Positions 20,060 to 30,000 of a stretch of 64,000 nt of DNA are shown in pieces (within the stretch, counting starts at the first letter, position 1; every line of letters begins with the position of its first letter). The position numbers and the translations under genes are program-made. This DNA comes from Tenuifilaceae bacterium CYCD. GTDB lineage: Bacteria > Bacteroidota > Bacteroidia > Bacteroidales > Tenuifilaceae. The stretch spans positions 2,418,001 through 2,482,000 of the forward strand of contig AP027304.1 in NCBI GenBank assembly GCA_036322835.1, read 5' to 3'. The notes beneath the pieces were generated by a model that was not told the origin of the DNA, did not search any database, and saw nothing but the letters and a program-made list of their open reading frames with translations.

Positions 20060-21838
20060 ATGAAGTTATTGTATAGTAAGTTTTTGAATAGTATTTGGAT
20101 TTCGGTTCGACGCTTAGGCGAGCGTCGAGTCACCTTAATTCTTAGTTTGATTATTGGAATTCTAAGTGGAGTAGCTGCTGTGGTATTAAAGAATACAGTA
20201 CATGTTACCCATGCTTTTTTACAGGAGTCGTTGCCTAAAGAGTCGGCCAACCTGCTGTTTCTGGGATTGCCTGCAGTGGGAATTCTTTTAACGATACTAT
20301 TTATAAAGCTTTTCATAAAAGAGAACATTAACCATGGAGTGTCAAAGGTCCTCTACTCAATATCTAGGCAGAATAGTAAAATAAAATCGCACAATACATA
20401 TAGTTCTGTTGTATCGAGTACACTTACCATTGGGTTTGGCGGTTCGGTTGGAGCCGAGGCCCCAATAGTATATACTGGCGCAGCTATTGGGTCCAACATA
20501 GGTAAGTTTTTTAGGATGAACTATAAAACGCTTACTTTGCTTGTTGGTTGTGGATCCGCGGGGGCTATTGCGGCAATTTTTAATGCTCCATTAGCAGGGC
20601 TTGTATTTACTCTAGAAGTTTTAATGCTCGATTTAACCACTGCATCAATCATACCATTGCTTATTTCGGCAGCATCTGCAACCATGGTTTCATACTTCTT
20701 TTTAGGGCGCGATGTAGTTTTTACCTACGAGGTGGTTCATCCCTTTCAACTTCATAACATCCCATATTTTATTCTATTGGGAATATTCTGTGGATTGGTA
20801 TCTCTTTATTTCATGCGTACGGTAATGCGTGTAGAAAAAAAGTTCAATCGTGTTACAAATACTTATAAAAAATGGATTATTGGAAGTATTGGTTTAGGTA
20901 TACTAATTTTTATTTTTCCGCCGCTCTATGGAGAAGGATATGAGGTTTTGGATGCATTGTTGGACGGCCGCCCCTCTTTTATTTTCGATAACAGTTTCTT
21001 CTATTCTTTTCAGCATAACTATTGGCTATTGCTAGCTGCGCTAATTATGCTTGTAGCGTTAAAGGCTATTGCCACAGCGGTAACAACTGGTGCGGGAGGT
21101 GTTGGTGGTACATTTGCCCCAACATTGTTTATTGGAGGGGTTTCGGGTTTCTTTGTGGCGCGTTTTATTAATCAAGTTAGTTTTATAAATGTTTCGGAGA
21201 GTAATTTTACTCTTGTAGGAATGGCTGGTACAATGGCTGGCGTAATGCATGCCCCTTTGACTGCGATATTCTTGATTGCTGAGATTACAGGAGGCTATGC
21301 ACTTTTTGTCCCGTTAATAATAACTGCAACAATCTCGTTTATAACCATAATGTATTTCGAACCGCATTCAATATACACCAAAGGATTGGCTAAGAAAGGC
21401 GAGTTGATTACGCACCATAAGGATAAGGCGGTTTTAACATTGTTGCAGGTGGCCCATGTGGTTGAGAAAGACTTTATAGTTGTATCTCCTGATGAAACCT
21501 TGGGTAATCTGGTGCATAAGATAAGTAGATCTAAACGAAATATCTTCCCGGTTGTCACCTCTGAAAATGTTTTTGTGGGTGTAGTTTCTTTGGATGATAT
21601 TCGCCCTATTATGTTCGATACTGAAGTGTATGAGTCCGTATCGGTGAATGAGTTAATGATTGTTCCTCCAGAATATATAACAACAAAGGAATCCATGGAT
21701 TCCGTGATGAAAAAGTTTGAAAATTCTGGGGCATGGAATCTCCCTGTGCTCGATGGCAATCAGTATGTCGGTTTTGTTTCCAAATCCAAAATTTTCTCAG
21801 CTTACCGCGATCTGTTAATTCAGTTTTCGGATGAATAA
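20060..21838 (+). CDS. ClC-family chloride channel/transporter with CBS domain pair
   Basis: The 592-residue protein has about ten membrane-embedded helices (roughly 25-430). The selectivity motifs are GGSVGAEAP, with Glu133 at the gating-glutamate position, and GGVGGTFAP. The classical GSGIP site is replaced by NHGVSK, so chloride binding differs from the E. coli exchanger. The C-terminus (about 460-590) is a tandem CBS module (VVSPDETLGNLV..., FPVVTSENVFVGVVSLDDIRP, ...WNLPVLDGNQYVGFVSKSKIF), a likely nucleotide sensor. Whether it is a channel or a proton exchanger is not decidable here. The lone receiver gene starts 48 bases downstream. Confidence 0.92.
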   Translation: MKLLYSKFLNSIWISVRRLGERRVTLILSLIIGILSGVAAVVLKNTVHVTHAFLQESLPKESANLLFLGLPAVGILLTILFIKLFIKENINHGVSKVLYSISRQNSKIKSHNTYSSVVSSTLTIGFGGSVGAEAPIVYTGAAIGSNIGKFFRMNYKTLTLLVGCGSAGAIAAIFNAPLAGLVFTLEVLMLDLTTASIIPLLISAASATMVSYFFLGRDVVFTYEVVHPFQLHNIPYFILLGIFCGLVSLYFMRTVMRVEKKFNRVTNTYKKWIIGSIGLGILIFIFPPLYGEGYEVLDALLDGRPSFIFDNSFFYSFQHNYWLLLAALIMLVALKAIATAVTTGAGGVGGTFAPTLFIGGVSGFFVARFINQVSFINVSESNFTLVGMAGTMAGVMHAPLTAIFLIAEITGGYALFVPLIITATISFITIMYFEPHSIYTKGLAKKGELITHHKDKAVLTLLQVAHVVEKDFIVVSPDETLGNLVHKISRSKRNIFPVVTSENVFVGVVSLDDIRPIMFDTEVYESVSVNELMIVPPEYITTKESMDSVMKKFENSGAWNLPVLDGNQYVGFVSKSKIFSAYRDLLIQFSDE

Positions 21839-21886
21839 TTTATCAAAATCAATTACTTTTGAATCCTTTACTAAATGATCTAGGAA

Positions 21887-22294
21887 ATGGCTCAAGCAAA
21901 TTTCGATTTATCCAAGATTAGCGGTCTTAAAATTTTGGTGATAGAAGATGATACTGTTAGTCGGATTTTCTTGAGAGAGTTGCTCTCTCCATCGCAGGCT
22001 CAAATTGATTATGCAAGAAGTGGATATGAGGCTACACAGTATCTTAGTAAGAGCGGGGCGCCCGATATCATTCTTCTCGACATCCGGCTGCCCGATATTG
22101 ATGGTGTAGATTTGGCCGTGAAGATTTTGAAGGATTATCCCAATTTGCCAATTATTGCTCAAACAGCATATGTTTCGGTTGGCGTTGAGGAGCGTTGCTT
22201 GGTGGCAGGTGTAAAGGCGTTTATCCCTAAGCCCATCAAAAAAACACAGCTGATGGAGCTTCTCGCTCAATTTGCTGAGCAACATATAAAATAA
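21887..22294 (+). CDS. Single-domain response regulator (receiver only)
   Basis: The product is 135 residues, all receiver domain. The acidic pair is IEDD, the phospho-acceptor Asp is in LLDIRLPDIDG (about residue 65), the switch Thr is in IIAQTAY and the Lys is in PKPI. There is no output domain. The IIAQTAY...AGVKAFIPKPI segment closely resembles the receiver attached to the hybrid kinase at 32710-35064, so it belongs to the hybrid-kinase type of receivers. No kinase gene is adjacent. It lies between ClC and glyA on the same strand. Confidence 0.9.
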   Translation: MAQANFDLSKISGLKILVIEDDTVSRIFLRELLSPSQAQIDYARSGYEATQYLSKSGAPDIILLDIRLPDIDGVDLAVKILKDYPNLPIIAQTAYVSVGVEERCLVAGVKAFIPKPIKKTQLMELLAQFAEQHIK

Positions 22295-22317
22295 TTTTAA
22301 CGAGACAATTAAAGCAC

Positions 22318-22325
22318 TAATTTTG
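22318..22325 (+). promoter_or_regulatory. Bacteroidetes -7 box (TAATTTTG) for glyA
   Basis: This is an exact TAnnTTTG match, ending 22 bases before the glyA ATG. Confidence 0.55.
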
Positions 22326-22347
22326 CCATAAATTTAAACTTACTATA

Positions 22348-23628
22348 ATGACACGCGATACTCAAATTTTTGATCTTATTGAAAAGGAACGTCAACGCCA
22401 AATGCATGGCATCGAGTTGATTGCTTCTGAAAACTTTGTTAGCCCTCAGGTGCTTGAGGCTATGGGTTCTGTAATGACCAATAAGTATGCCGAAGGTTAT
22501 CCAGGAGCACGTTACTACGGTGGTTGCGAGGTGGTTGATCAATCGGAGCAACTTGCAATTGATAGATTGAAAAAACTATTCGATGCCGAATACGCCAACG
22601 TTCAGCCACACTCTGGTGCTCAGGCTAACATGGCCGTTTTTATGGCGGTTCTTAAACCTGGCGATACATTCCTAGGGTTGGACTTATCGCATGGCGGTCA
22701 CTTGTCGCACGGTTCTCCAGTAAACTTCTCGGGAATGTGGTACAAGGCTACATCGTATGGTGTAAAGCAGGAAACCGGCCGTGTTGATTACGATATGATG
22801 GAGCGTGTTGCTCTTGAGCAAAAACCAAAATTAATTGTTGGTGGTGCTTCGGCTTACTCTCGCGAGTGGGATTACAAGCGCATGCGTGAGATTGCCGATA
22901 AAATCGGTGCATTACTTATGATTGATATGGCGCACCCTGCTGGTTTAATTGCTGCTGGTTTGCTCGATAATCCTGTTAAATATGCACACATTGTAACATC
23001 AACTACCCACAAAACCTTGCGTGGTCCACGCGGTGGTATTATTCTTATGGGTAAGGATTTTCCAAATCCTTGGGGATTAACTACTCCTAAAGGTGAAGTT
23101 AAAATGATGTCGCAAATTCTTAACTCTAGCGTATTCCCCGGCGTTCAGGGTGGTCCGCTTGAGCATGTTATTGCTGCTAAAGCAGTGGCTTTTGGCGAGG
23201 CATTAACCCCAGAGTTTAAGGCTTATCAATCTCAGGTTAAGAAGAATGCTGCTGTTTTAGCCGATGCATTCATTAAGAAAGGTTACAAAGTAATTTCCGA
23301 TGGTACCGATAACCACTCTATGCTTATCGATTTACGTACAAAATTCCCCGATATTACTGGAAAGAAAGTTGAGAACACTTTAGTATTGGCCGATATTACC
23401 ATCAATAAGAATATGGTTCCCTACGATAGCCGTTCGCCTTTCCAAACTTCTGGAATTCGTGTTGGAACACCTGCAATTACAACTCGTGGCTTAAAGGAAC
23501 AGCATATGCCAATTGTTGTAGATTTGATTGATAAGGTGATTTCAAATATCGATAATCAGGATGTTATTGCGGAGGTAAGAGCCGAGGTTAATAAGTTAAT
23601 GAAGGATTTCCCGCTATTTGCGTGGTAA
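22348..23628 (+). CDS. glyA: Serine hydroxymethyltransferase
   Basis: The 426-residue PLP enzyme interconverts serine and glycine and loads tetrahydrofolate with a one-carbon unit. The N-terminal [29 protein letters not shown] and the PLP-lysine motif [13 protein letters not shown] (Lys222) are all standard. Its length is typical for the family. It has its own -7 box and terminator, so it is probably monocistronic. Confidence 0.98.
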   Translation: MTRDTQIFDLIEKERQRQMHGIELIASENFVSPQVLEAMGSVMTNKYAEGYPGARYYGGCEVVDQSEQLAIDRLKKLFDAEYANVQPHSGAQANMAVFMAVLKPGDTFLGLDLSHGGHLSHGSPVNFSGMWYKATSYGVKQETGRVDYDMMERVALEQKPKLIVGGASAYSREWDYKRMREIADKIGALLMIDMAHPAGLIAAGLLDNPVKYAHIVTSTTHKTLRGPRGGIILMGKDFPNPWGLTTPKGEVKMMSQILNSSVFPGVQGGPLEHVIAAKAVAFGEALTPEFKAYQSQVKKNAAVLADAFIKKGYKVISDGTDNHSMLIDLRTKFPDITGKKVENTLVLADITINKNMVPYDSRSPFQTSGIRVGTPAITTRGLKEQHMPIVVDLIDKVISNIDNQDVIAEVRAEVNKLMKDFPLFAW

Positions 23629-23648
23629 TCTTTTGTAAATAATTCTGT

Positions 23649-23677
23649 AACCCCGACACGTCGTGTCGGGGTTTTTT
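23649..23677 (+). terminator. Rho-independent terminator after glyA
   Basis: An 11-bp perfect stem AACCCCGACAC / GTGTCGGGGTT with a 3-base loop runs into a T tract, 20 bases after the glyA stop. Confidence 0.93.
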
Positions 23678-23726
23678 ATAAATTGGTATTTTATTATTCT
23701 TTACATTAAACTAGCCTGAATTAACT

Positions 23727-24221
23727 ATGAAAACTTTCTTTATTGATTTAAATGAAATGGCTCATAAGAAGTCAAAACTATATAAAGTATGGGCTTTTGG
23801 AGCATTGATGTTTGTCGTTTTTGGAGTCGGGACTTCAATGCTGCTCAAGGATAAAGTTGATGGTGCAATGTGGCCAATTATTATAATGTCGGCCTATCTT
23901 CTACTTTATATATACTACGCTTGGGTTACTTATAAGGCAAAACTTTACATTCAAGCCGATGATTATGCTGTGGAGTATAGTTTTGGGATGATTAAGCGTA
24001 CTGCTGAAATTATTATTTGGGATACTATAGTTAAAGTAAAGTTAGGGCCTACCTATGTTGCTTTTTTTAAACGATCAGGGAAACGGAAGGTTGTAAGTTT
24101 GGGTTGGTTGCCTTATGTAAAGGTGGTTGATATAAAAGAAAAAATTAGAAAGGCCTGTGAATACAAAGGTGTACCTTTCGAAATAGTTGATTATAATCGT
24201 TTTGAGAAGAAAAGCAAATGA
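23727..24221 (+). CDS. Small membrane protein of unknown function
   Basis: The product is 164 residues with two adjacent membrane segments (about 22-42 and 49-68). A soluble C-terminal domain follows, rich in beta strands and basic residues (AKLYIQADDYAVEYSFGMIKRTAEIIIW...). The arrangement resembles bacterial PH-like membrane proteins, but I cannot place it in a named family. It ends 5 bases before the TauE/SafE gene, so the two are probably co-transcribed. Confidence 0.75.
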   Translation: MKTFFIDLNEMAHKKSKLYKVWAFGALMFVVFGVGTSMLLKDKVDGAMWPIIIMSAYLLLYIYYAWVTYKAKLYIQADDYAVEYSFGMIKRTAEIIIWDTIVKVKLGPTYVAFFKRSGKRKVVSLGWLPYVKVVDIKEKIRKACEYKGVPFEIVDYNRFEKKSK

Positions 24222-24226
24222 TTTAG

Positions 24227-24976
24227 ATGTATTGGTGGATTTATCTCGTGGTGATTCTTGTAGGAACCGCTGCAGGTTTCATTAATACTTTAGCAGGAAG
24301 TGGATCGTTGTTGACACTTCCTTTACTTATTTTTATGGGATTACCTGCAAATGTTGCGAATGGAACAAATAGGATTGGAATTCTCCTTCAAAGTGCAGTT
24401 GCGGTCAGTAGTTTTAAATGCAAAAAGGTTTTTGAGTGGAAGGATGGAGTTTGGTTAACAATCCCGGCTGGTATTGGTGCTTTGGTTGGGGCGTGGGTTG
24501 CTGTTGACTTGAATGAGCAACTTATGAATAGGATTATAGGGGGGCTGCTTGTTTTTATGTTCTTTATGATTCTTTTAAAACCAGAAAAATGGTTAGGGAA
24601 TAATGCTTCGGGTAGTCCAATTAAGGTAACCCCTTTGAGAGTGCTAATCTTTCTGTTTATTGGATTTTATGGTGGATTTATTCAGGCTGGAGTTGGATTC
24701 TTTTTGCTTGCCGGTTTAGTTTTAGGTGCAGGCATGGATTTGCTAAAGGCAAATGCAATAAAAGTGCTGGTTACATTTGCCTTTACCGTTTTAGCGTTGG
24801 CTATTTTTATAGTAAATAATCAGGTTGACTTTGTGCTCGGCTTAATTATGGGTATTGGCAATATGCTTGGTGCTTGGATTGCCACGCATGTGGCGGTGAA
24901 ACAAGGAACCAAATTTATACGTTGGTTTTTGCTTATCACCTTACTAGTTTTTGCAGTAAAGTTGATGTTTTTTTAG
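24227..24976 (+). CDS. TauE/SafE-family permease
   Basis: The 249-residue protein has about eight membrane helices in two similar halves. The N-terminal GTAAGFINTLAGSGSLLTLPLLIFMGLP and the internal GFYGGFIQAGVGFFLLAGLVLG segments are the two TauE/SafE repeats. The family exports sulfite or sulfonates, or moves other small organic anions; no sulfur gene is adjacent, so the substrate is open. It follows the small membrane protein gene by 5 bases. It converges on tonB with 29 bases between the stops and no clear terminator. Confidence 0.88.
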   Translation: MYWWIYLVVILVGTAAGFINTLAGSGSLLTLPLLIFMGLPANVANGTNRIGILLQSAVAVSSFKCKKVFEWKDGVWLTIPAGIGALVGAWVAVDLNEQLMNRIIGGLLVFMFFMILLKPEKWLGNNASGSPIKVTPLRVLIFLFIGFYGGFIQAGVGFFLLAGLVLGAGMDLLKANAIKVLVTFAFTVLALAIFIVNNQVDFVLGLIMGIGNMLGAWIATHVAVKQGTKFIRWFLLITLLVFAVKLMFF

Positions 24977-25005
24977 ATTTCCATTGGGTTTTTCCTCAAC
25001 AGTAA

Positions 25006-25830
25006 CTATTGCAGTTTGAAAACATAGGTTATTGTTCCAATTTGGTCAGATTGGGAATTTTTTCTAACATCAAATCTTGTTTTCATTGCTGCTGTTTCTG
25101 CAGCTTTTAGCAGTTCACTGTCAAGTGTAGTCGATCCCTTAACTCCGGGAATTGCTTTGGTAACATTTCCTTGGCTATCAACGGTAACTTCAACTACAAC
25201 TGTTCCTTTTTTTTGGGGGGGGTAAGCGGGAGATATAAGATTTGCAACGGTTCTTCCGCTCAACTTTGCAATGCCAAATTCGGCATCACCGCCACCGCCT
25301 ACAGAGCCAATTCTATTCTGAGAATCTGGAGATCCTTCTTCACCTCCTTGATTTCCTTGCTTTCCGGTTTCGCCTTCGCCAGTATTACCTCCGTCAACTT
25401 TCTGACCGGGAAATAATGCTTTTTTATTGGCTTCGCGAGGTTTTTCGGATTCGACCTCTGTTTGATTCTTATTGGTGACAGAATTGTTTTCCTGTTTAGT
25501 TGTTTCTTTTATCTTGGAGGTTTCTTGTTTTTTCTTCTCCTCTTTTTTTACTGTTAACGATGGGGCTTCCTCTGTATCCTGTGTTAGAGGTGATTCCTCC
25601 TCCTCTTGTTTTAAAGTGCTGGATGATTTTGAAGTCGATGCGTCTTGCTCTACTTTGGGTTCCATAGCCCCCATGCCATCGTCGGATGTTCCAAAGTTTA
25701 TAAGTATACCTTGCTCGGCAGGTAGTGGTAGTGGTGTTGTAAACCCCAGAACCATTAGTAAAAGAATCAAGATACCATGTACAGCAATGGTACTTATAAT
25801 TCCTTTATTTCTACTGCTAAGCATTGGCAT
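25006..25830 (-). CDS. TonB-family energy transducer
   Basis: The product is 274 residues. A short cytoplasmic start is followed by one membrane anchor (about 12-31). A long low-complexity periplasmic spacer comes next (about 60-180, rich in Glu, Lys, Thr and then Gly, with many EE and KK pairs). The C-terminal domain (about 190-274) has VANLISPAYPPQKKGTVVVEVTVDSQG and ends ITYVFKLQ. It transmits proton-motive force from ExbB/ExbD to outer-membrane receptors. It overlaps neither neighbour but starts 2 bases after exbD, so they form one transcription unit. Confidence 0.9.
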   Translation of the reverse strand: MPMLSSRNKGIISTIAVHGILILLLMVLGFTTPLPLPAEQGILINFGTSDDGMGAMEPKVEQDASTSKSSSTLKQEEEESPLTQDTEEAPSLTVKKEEKKKQETSKIKETTKQENNSVTNKNQTEVESEKPREANKKALFPGQKVDGGNTGEGETGKQGNQGGEEGSPDSQNRIGSVGGGGDAEFGIAKLSGRTVANLISPAYPPQKKGTVVVEVTVDSQGNVTKAIPGVKGSTTLDSELLKAAETAAMKTRFDVRKNSQSDQIGTITYVFKLQ

Positions 25831-25832
25831 TT

Positions 25833-26234
25833 CTAGTTACTTTTAAGCGGTAACGTTGCAAGTATTAACTTATACTTATTATCCTTAGCTATGTTCATCA
25901 CCTTAACAACCTCTTCCATGGGTACGGTTCTATCAACGTGAAGCGCTATCGTTGGGTCTTCTTGGCCTTTCATCTTCTGTTGTAAAAGGTACTCAAGTTG
26001 ATTAAGTGTAACTGGAACTGTTTCTAAGTAGAAATTCCTTTCGGCAGTAATAGAAACCGAGGTTATTGGCTTTGCGGATACCTGGCTGTTGCTTTGGGGC
26101 AACAAAAGTTTTAAAGCATTAGGATGAATAAGCGTGGAGGTTATCATGAAAAATATAAGTAGTAGGAATACCAAGTCACTCATTGATGACATGCTAGTAC
26201 TTGGCTCTACTTTTAATCTGCGTTTTATTGCCAT
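25833..26234 (-). CDS. exbD: ExbD/TolR-family proton-channel protein
   Basis: The product is 133 residues with a single membrane helix at about 20-38. The motif SMSDLVFLLLIFFMITSTL contains the pore aspartate (Asp21) of the family. The periplasmic domain ends LATLPLKSN. It pairs with ExbB to use the proton gradient. It lies between exbB (19 bases) and tonB (2 bases). Confidence 0.93.
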   Translation of the reverse strand: MAIKRRLKVEPSTSMSSMSDLVFLLLIFFMITSTLIHPNALKLLLPQSNSQVSAKPITSVSITAERNFYLETVPVTLNQLEYLLQQKMKGQEDPTIALHVDRTVPMEEVVKVMNIAKDNKYKLILATLPLKSN

Positions 26235-26253
26235 GCTATTTTATACTTTATAA

Positions 26254-26952
26254 CTATTCAACTGGTTCGTTAAGCAAATCCATGAACTCAGAGGTTTTTG
26301 CTTCAAGTTCAAAGATAAACCGTTCAATTCGGGCTACTAAGTAGTTATAGCCGAAGTATGCAGGAATTCCAACAATTAATCCCCCAACAGTGGTAACCAT
26401 TGCAACGTATATACCACCAGAGAGTAGACTTACATCGATATTATTACCGGCCATTGACATATCGTAAAATGCCTGAACCATTCCCATTACAGTTCCCAGG
26501 AATCCGATCATAGGAGCTCCTCCTGCAATAGTTGCAAGGTAAGGAATGCCTTTTTCGAGTTTGGAGATTTCTAGGTTACCAACATTTTCAATGGCCGCAT
26601 TAACGTCAGGTAGTGGGCGTCCAATTCGTTGAATCCCTTTTTCAATCATCCTTGCAATAGGGGTATTTTTTGATTGGCAAAGCGTTAGCGCTGATTCAAT
26701 CTTATCCTCGTGAATGTAATCTTTTATGCGATTCATGAAGTTAATATCCTGCTCGGATGCTTTTCGGATTGCTAAATATCTTTCTGTAAAAATATATACT
26801 GCAATTATAGATAGTAGGAATAAGGGAATCATTAACCATCCGCCCTTTACTGCAAGGCTGAAAAAGTTTAAAGAAACTTCGCCAGTTTTTTCGGCGCCAG
26901 TTTGAACGATGCCGATAGCTAAAAGAATTGTTGCAAGAATATTCATAAGCAT
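26254..26952 (-). CDS. exbB: ExbB/MotA/TolQ-family proton-channel protein
   Basis: The product is 232 residues with a hydrophobic N-terminus (1-17, possibly a cleaved signal as in several ExbB proteins). Membrane helices follow at about 38-56, 140-165 and 180-205. The family block GGAPMIGFLGTVMGMVQAF and the VTTVGGLIVGIPAYFGYN helix are conserved. It follows tamB by 69 bases on the same strand and leads exbD and tonB. A start two codons later (26946) is equally possible. Confidence 0.93.
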   Translation of the reverse strand: MLMNILATILLAIGIVQTGAEKTGEVSLNFFSLAVKGGWLMIPLFLLSIIAVYIFTERYLAIRKASEQDINFMNRIKDYIHEDKIESALTLCQSKNTPIARMIEKGIQRIGRPLPDVNAAIENVGNLEISKLEKGIPYLATIAGGAPMIGFLGTVMGMVQAFYDMSMAGNNIDVSLLSGGIYVAMVTTVGGLIVGIPAYFGYNYLVARIERFIFELEAKTSEFMDLLNEPVE

Positions 26953-27021
26953 TAAATTTTTGCGAAAATTACTAAAAAAACGGTTTCGTAATACAATCTA
27001 TTGTGTTTTGCTTCAAGAACG

Positions 27022-30000
27022 CTATTTTATTTCGATATAATTAGTTTGAGTTGAGTCCTGTTTTGAACTAATTGTATCGCTTTCAATTATCTCCGTTGGG
27101 ACGACAGCATCGTCTGCCCCTTTAAATGTATGTAATATTCTGTTCCATAGATCATTGAAGTTGTTGAACTCTTCTCTGTAAAGAACGCCGGCACCAGTTG
27201 TGTAGTTGCTTTCCTCGGTGGTTTGGGTCAATTCATCGTTCGATCGGGCAAATGCTTTAAGCCTAAGTTTCCCCGATTTGTTGAGCTTAACATCGATATT
27301 GAAGTCTCCTGCTATAGGATTGTTGTTGTTTTTTGAGGTTACATCAACATTTCCGTTTATTGAAACTCTATCATCAAGAATTTGGGTTGATAGAGCAAAC
27401 TCCATTTGGTCGGAGCTAAGTTCGTTCTCTTGACCTGGCCTATAGTTGATGCCTATATCAATGTTATTGCTCATCTGCGATATCCAGTTACTCAGCTGAT
27501 TGGATAGCAATTCGCTTGCAGTGTTGTAAAGGCCTGTGGTTCCTAAACTCGAGTTGCTGCTCTCCAAGGTTGATGTGGTTCCGGTGGCGTTCTGATCGGC
27601 AATGAAACTGTTGATAACCAGTAACCCCAGAAATTGGGTGTTCACTTTTTCTTCGGTGTTTAAGGTGCTTGCAACAAGGGCTTTGGTCTCAGCATCGGCA
27701 TTGGGTAGGTCTATGTTGAACTTAATATTAGGTGACATCAATTTTTGAGTTAGCAGTATCTGGCAATCCACTGGAATGCGAGTTGTGTAGTTCTCGTTCA
27801 TAAGTAACTGGCGGAGCGATGTTTTAACTCGATATACCGCTTTTATGTCCATGGTAGCATCTAGCGGATCGCCATTCCACGATATATTGCTACCATCTTC
27901 AATCTTGAATTTTTTGTTGATAACGCCTTGTAGTGTGAACAGGTAATCACCCTTCTCTATGTTGTAGTTCCCGTACATTTTGAATATGTCCTTGTATGGG
28001 TTTATTTCCATTTTGAGGTTTCCGCTACCGTTAGCTTTTATGATATCACCCAGTTTCTTGTCGATAATAATTTGAGCTTCGGCCTCTGGGGTAACTTGCA
28101 ATTCAAGGTTTAAATTCAGGTTCGTGCTTGACTCTTCATTTACAACCGTAGGTTCTTCAATAACAATGAAGTTTGGATCGTTATTCACAAAGGTTATGAA
28201 ATTGTTCTGCTCAACCGTGCCACTACTTGATAGCGGAAGGAAAATGGCTGTTTTATTGTCGGTTTTGAGTTTGATATTTAGATTCAAATCGTCAGGTTTT
28301 CCATCTATTAGTATTATTCCAGTGGCAAAAACAGTACCGTAGAATGAGTCGTTATCTCTTTCAGTGGTGTTCATGCACTGGAAGTTTTCGGTTGCGAGGC
28401 TTAAATTGAGGTTGAAATCCTTGAAGTGATTTGTTCGGATGTTACCGTTGAGTGTTGCAGTTTTACGGTACTGATCCGTAATTTTAACATTCCTGAAAAA
28501 GATATCGCTATTCTCAATGGCAATTTTATCGTTTAGTGCGTATCGGGTTTGTAGAAAATCAACGGTCAGTTTTGTGTCTATTAGGTTGATATCTCCATTA
28601 AGTAAAGGTTTGTCGGTAGTTCCTGTAATATTAAGCCTTCCATTAATGCTTCCTGCTATATTAGATACGTTTCCGGCGAGTAGTGGTGCAATGTGTGTGA
28701 GCTTTATTCTGTTTATGTCAACGTTAAAGTCAATTTTATTGTTTTCTGCGAAGTAATTTCCCTTGGCTGAGAACGTAATAGTATCATGGTACTCATTTAG
28801 AAGATTCAGCGCCATTCGCTTTTCCTCGTTGTTCCAAATGCTTTTAAAATGAATATTCCCAACAGGGGTGGCGTTTGAAACAAGATTTTCGATATTAATA
28901 TCGGCGAATAGGGTGGGGTTGGAGTATGCACTGTTGACTTTTGCATAACCGTTAATTTTCCCTTCGAGTTTATACCCTATGCTTTGTAGGTAAATATTTA
29001 GATAGGAAAGGTTTAAGTTCTTTATATTTACGGATAATGTATCCTGAGTGTTAGCCGATAAGCTGCCATCGATATCTAGCTGTTGGTTCTGGTTACTAAT
29101 CTGAAAGTTTGCAATTTTGATACTGGCAGAATCAACAATGATGCTTGATGCGGACAACTGCCATGTGGAATCGTTAACCACAAACGACGAAGGCTTGAAG
29201 TTTAGCTGGGCAATATGCCCATGTTTCCCCGATTCATTGAAATCGGCTGCGGCCTCGATTAATCCATAGGTCATCGGCTTTTGTGGATTTTGCCAGCCTA
29301 ATGCAAAGTTTAAAGTGTTATTTTTAACCTCGGTATTGATTTTAAAGTTCCGAATTGCGGTTTCTCCGAGTTTAATAATGGGAGTTGTTATGCTTGCAAG
29401 GAGTATGCTATCCTTGGTTTGCCCATCTATACTTAAATCCTTTATCGATGTAGTTCCCATTTGAACATCAGGGATCTTAATTTTAAATGTAAGTGTTTGC
29501 AGGTCGGGGTTGAGTATTCCAAAAACGCTGGAGTTCTCTGCAATTTTAAAATCAGGTGCAAGTATGTTGGTAATCTTCTGTGTTTTTTTTAGTCTGAATT
29601 TTATGAGATAATCGTTATATTCAGGTTTCTCCACTACAGGTCGGGATTCTTCTTCGTCTTCCGATTTGAAGGCTGGAACGTATTTGTAGAAAAGATCTGT
29701 TAAGTAGGCGAAAATTTTGGAGTAGTTGTACTTGCTTCGGATTTCGCCTTCCGCAAATTCCGATTTCAAACTGATAACCTTGCTTTCTGCCGTGTTATCT
29801 GCATTAATCACTATGTCGGATAACTTAAACTCTCCTCGTTGATTCTTGTACGATGAGTTTACGATTTTAATTTCTCCCTTACTGTTATCGAGGTTGCTTC
29901 CCGTAAACTTAGTTGTTAGTAGAAACGATGCTTGCGAAACGGAGTCTGTGGTGTTTAGGTTCAGCTTAACTAGGTCAATCTTCGGGACAAATGCCGAGAA

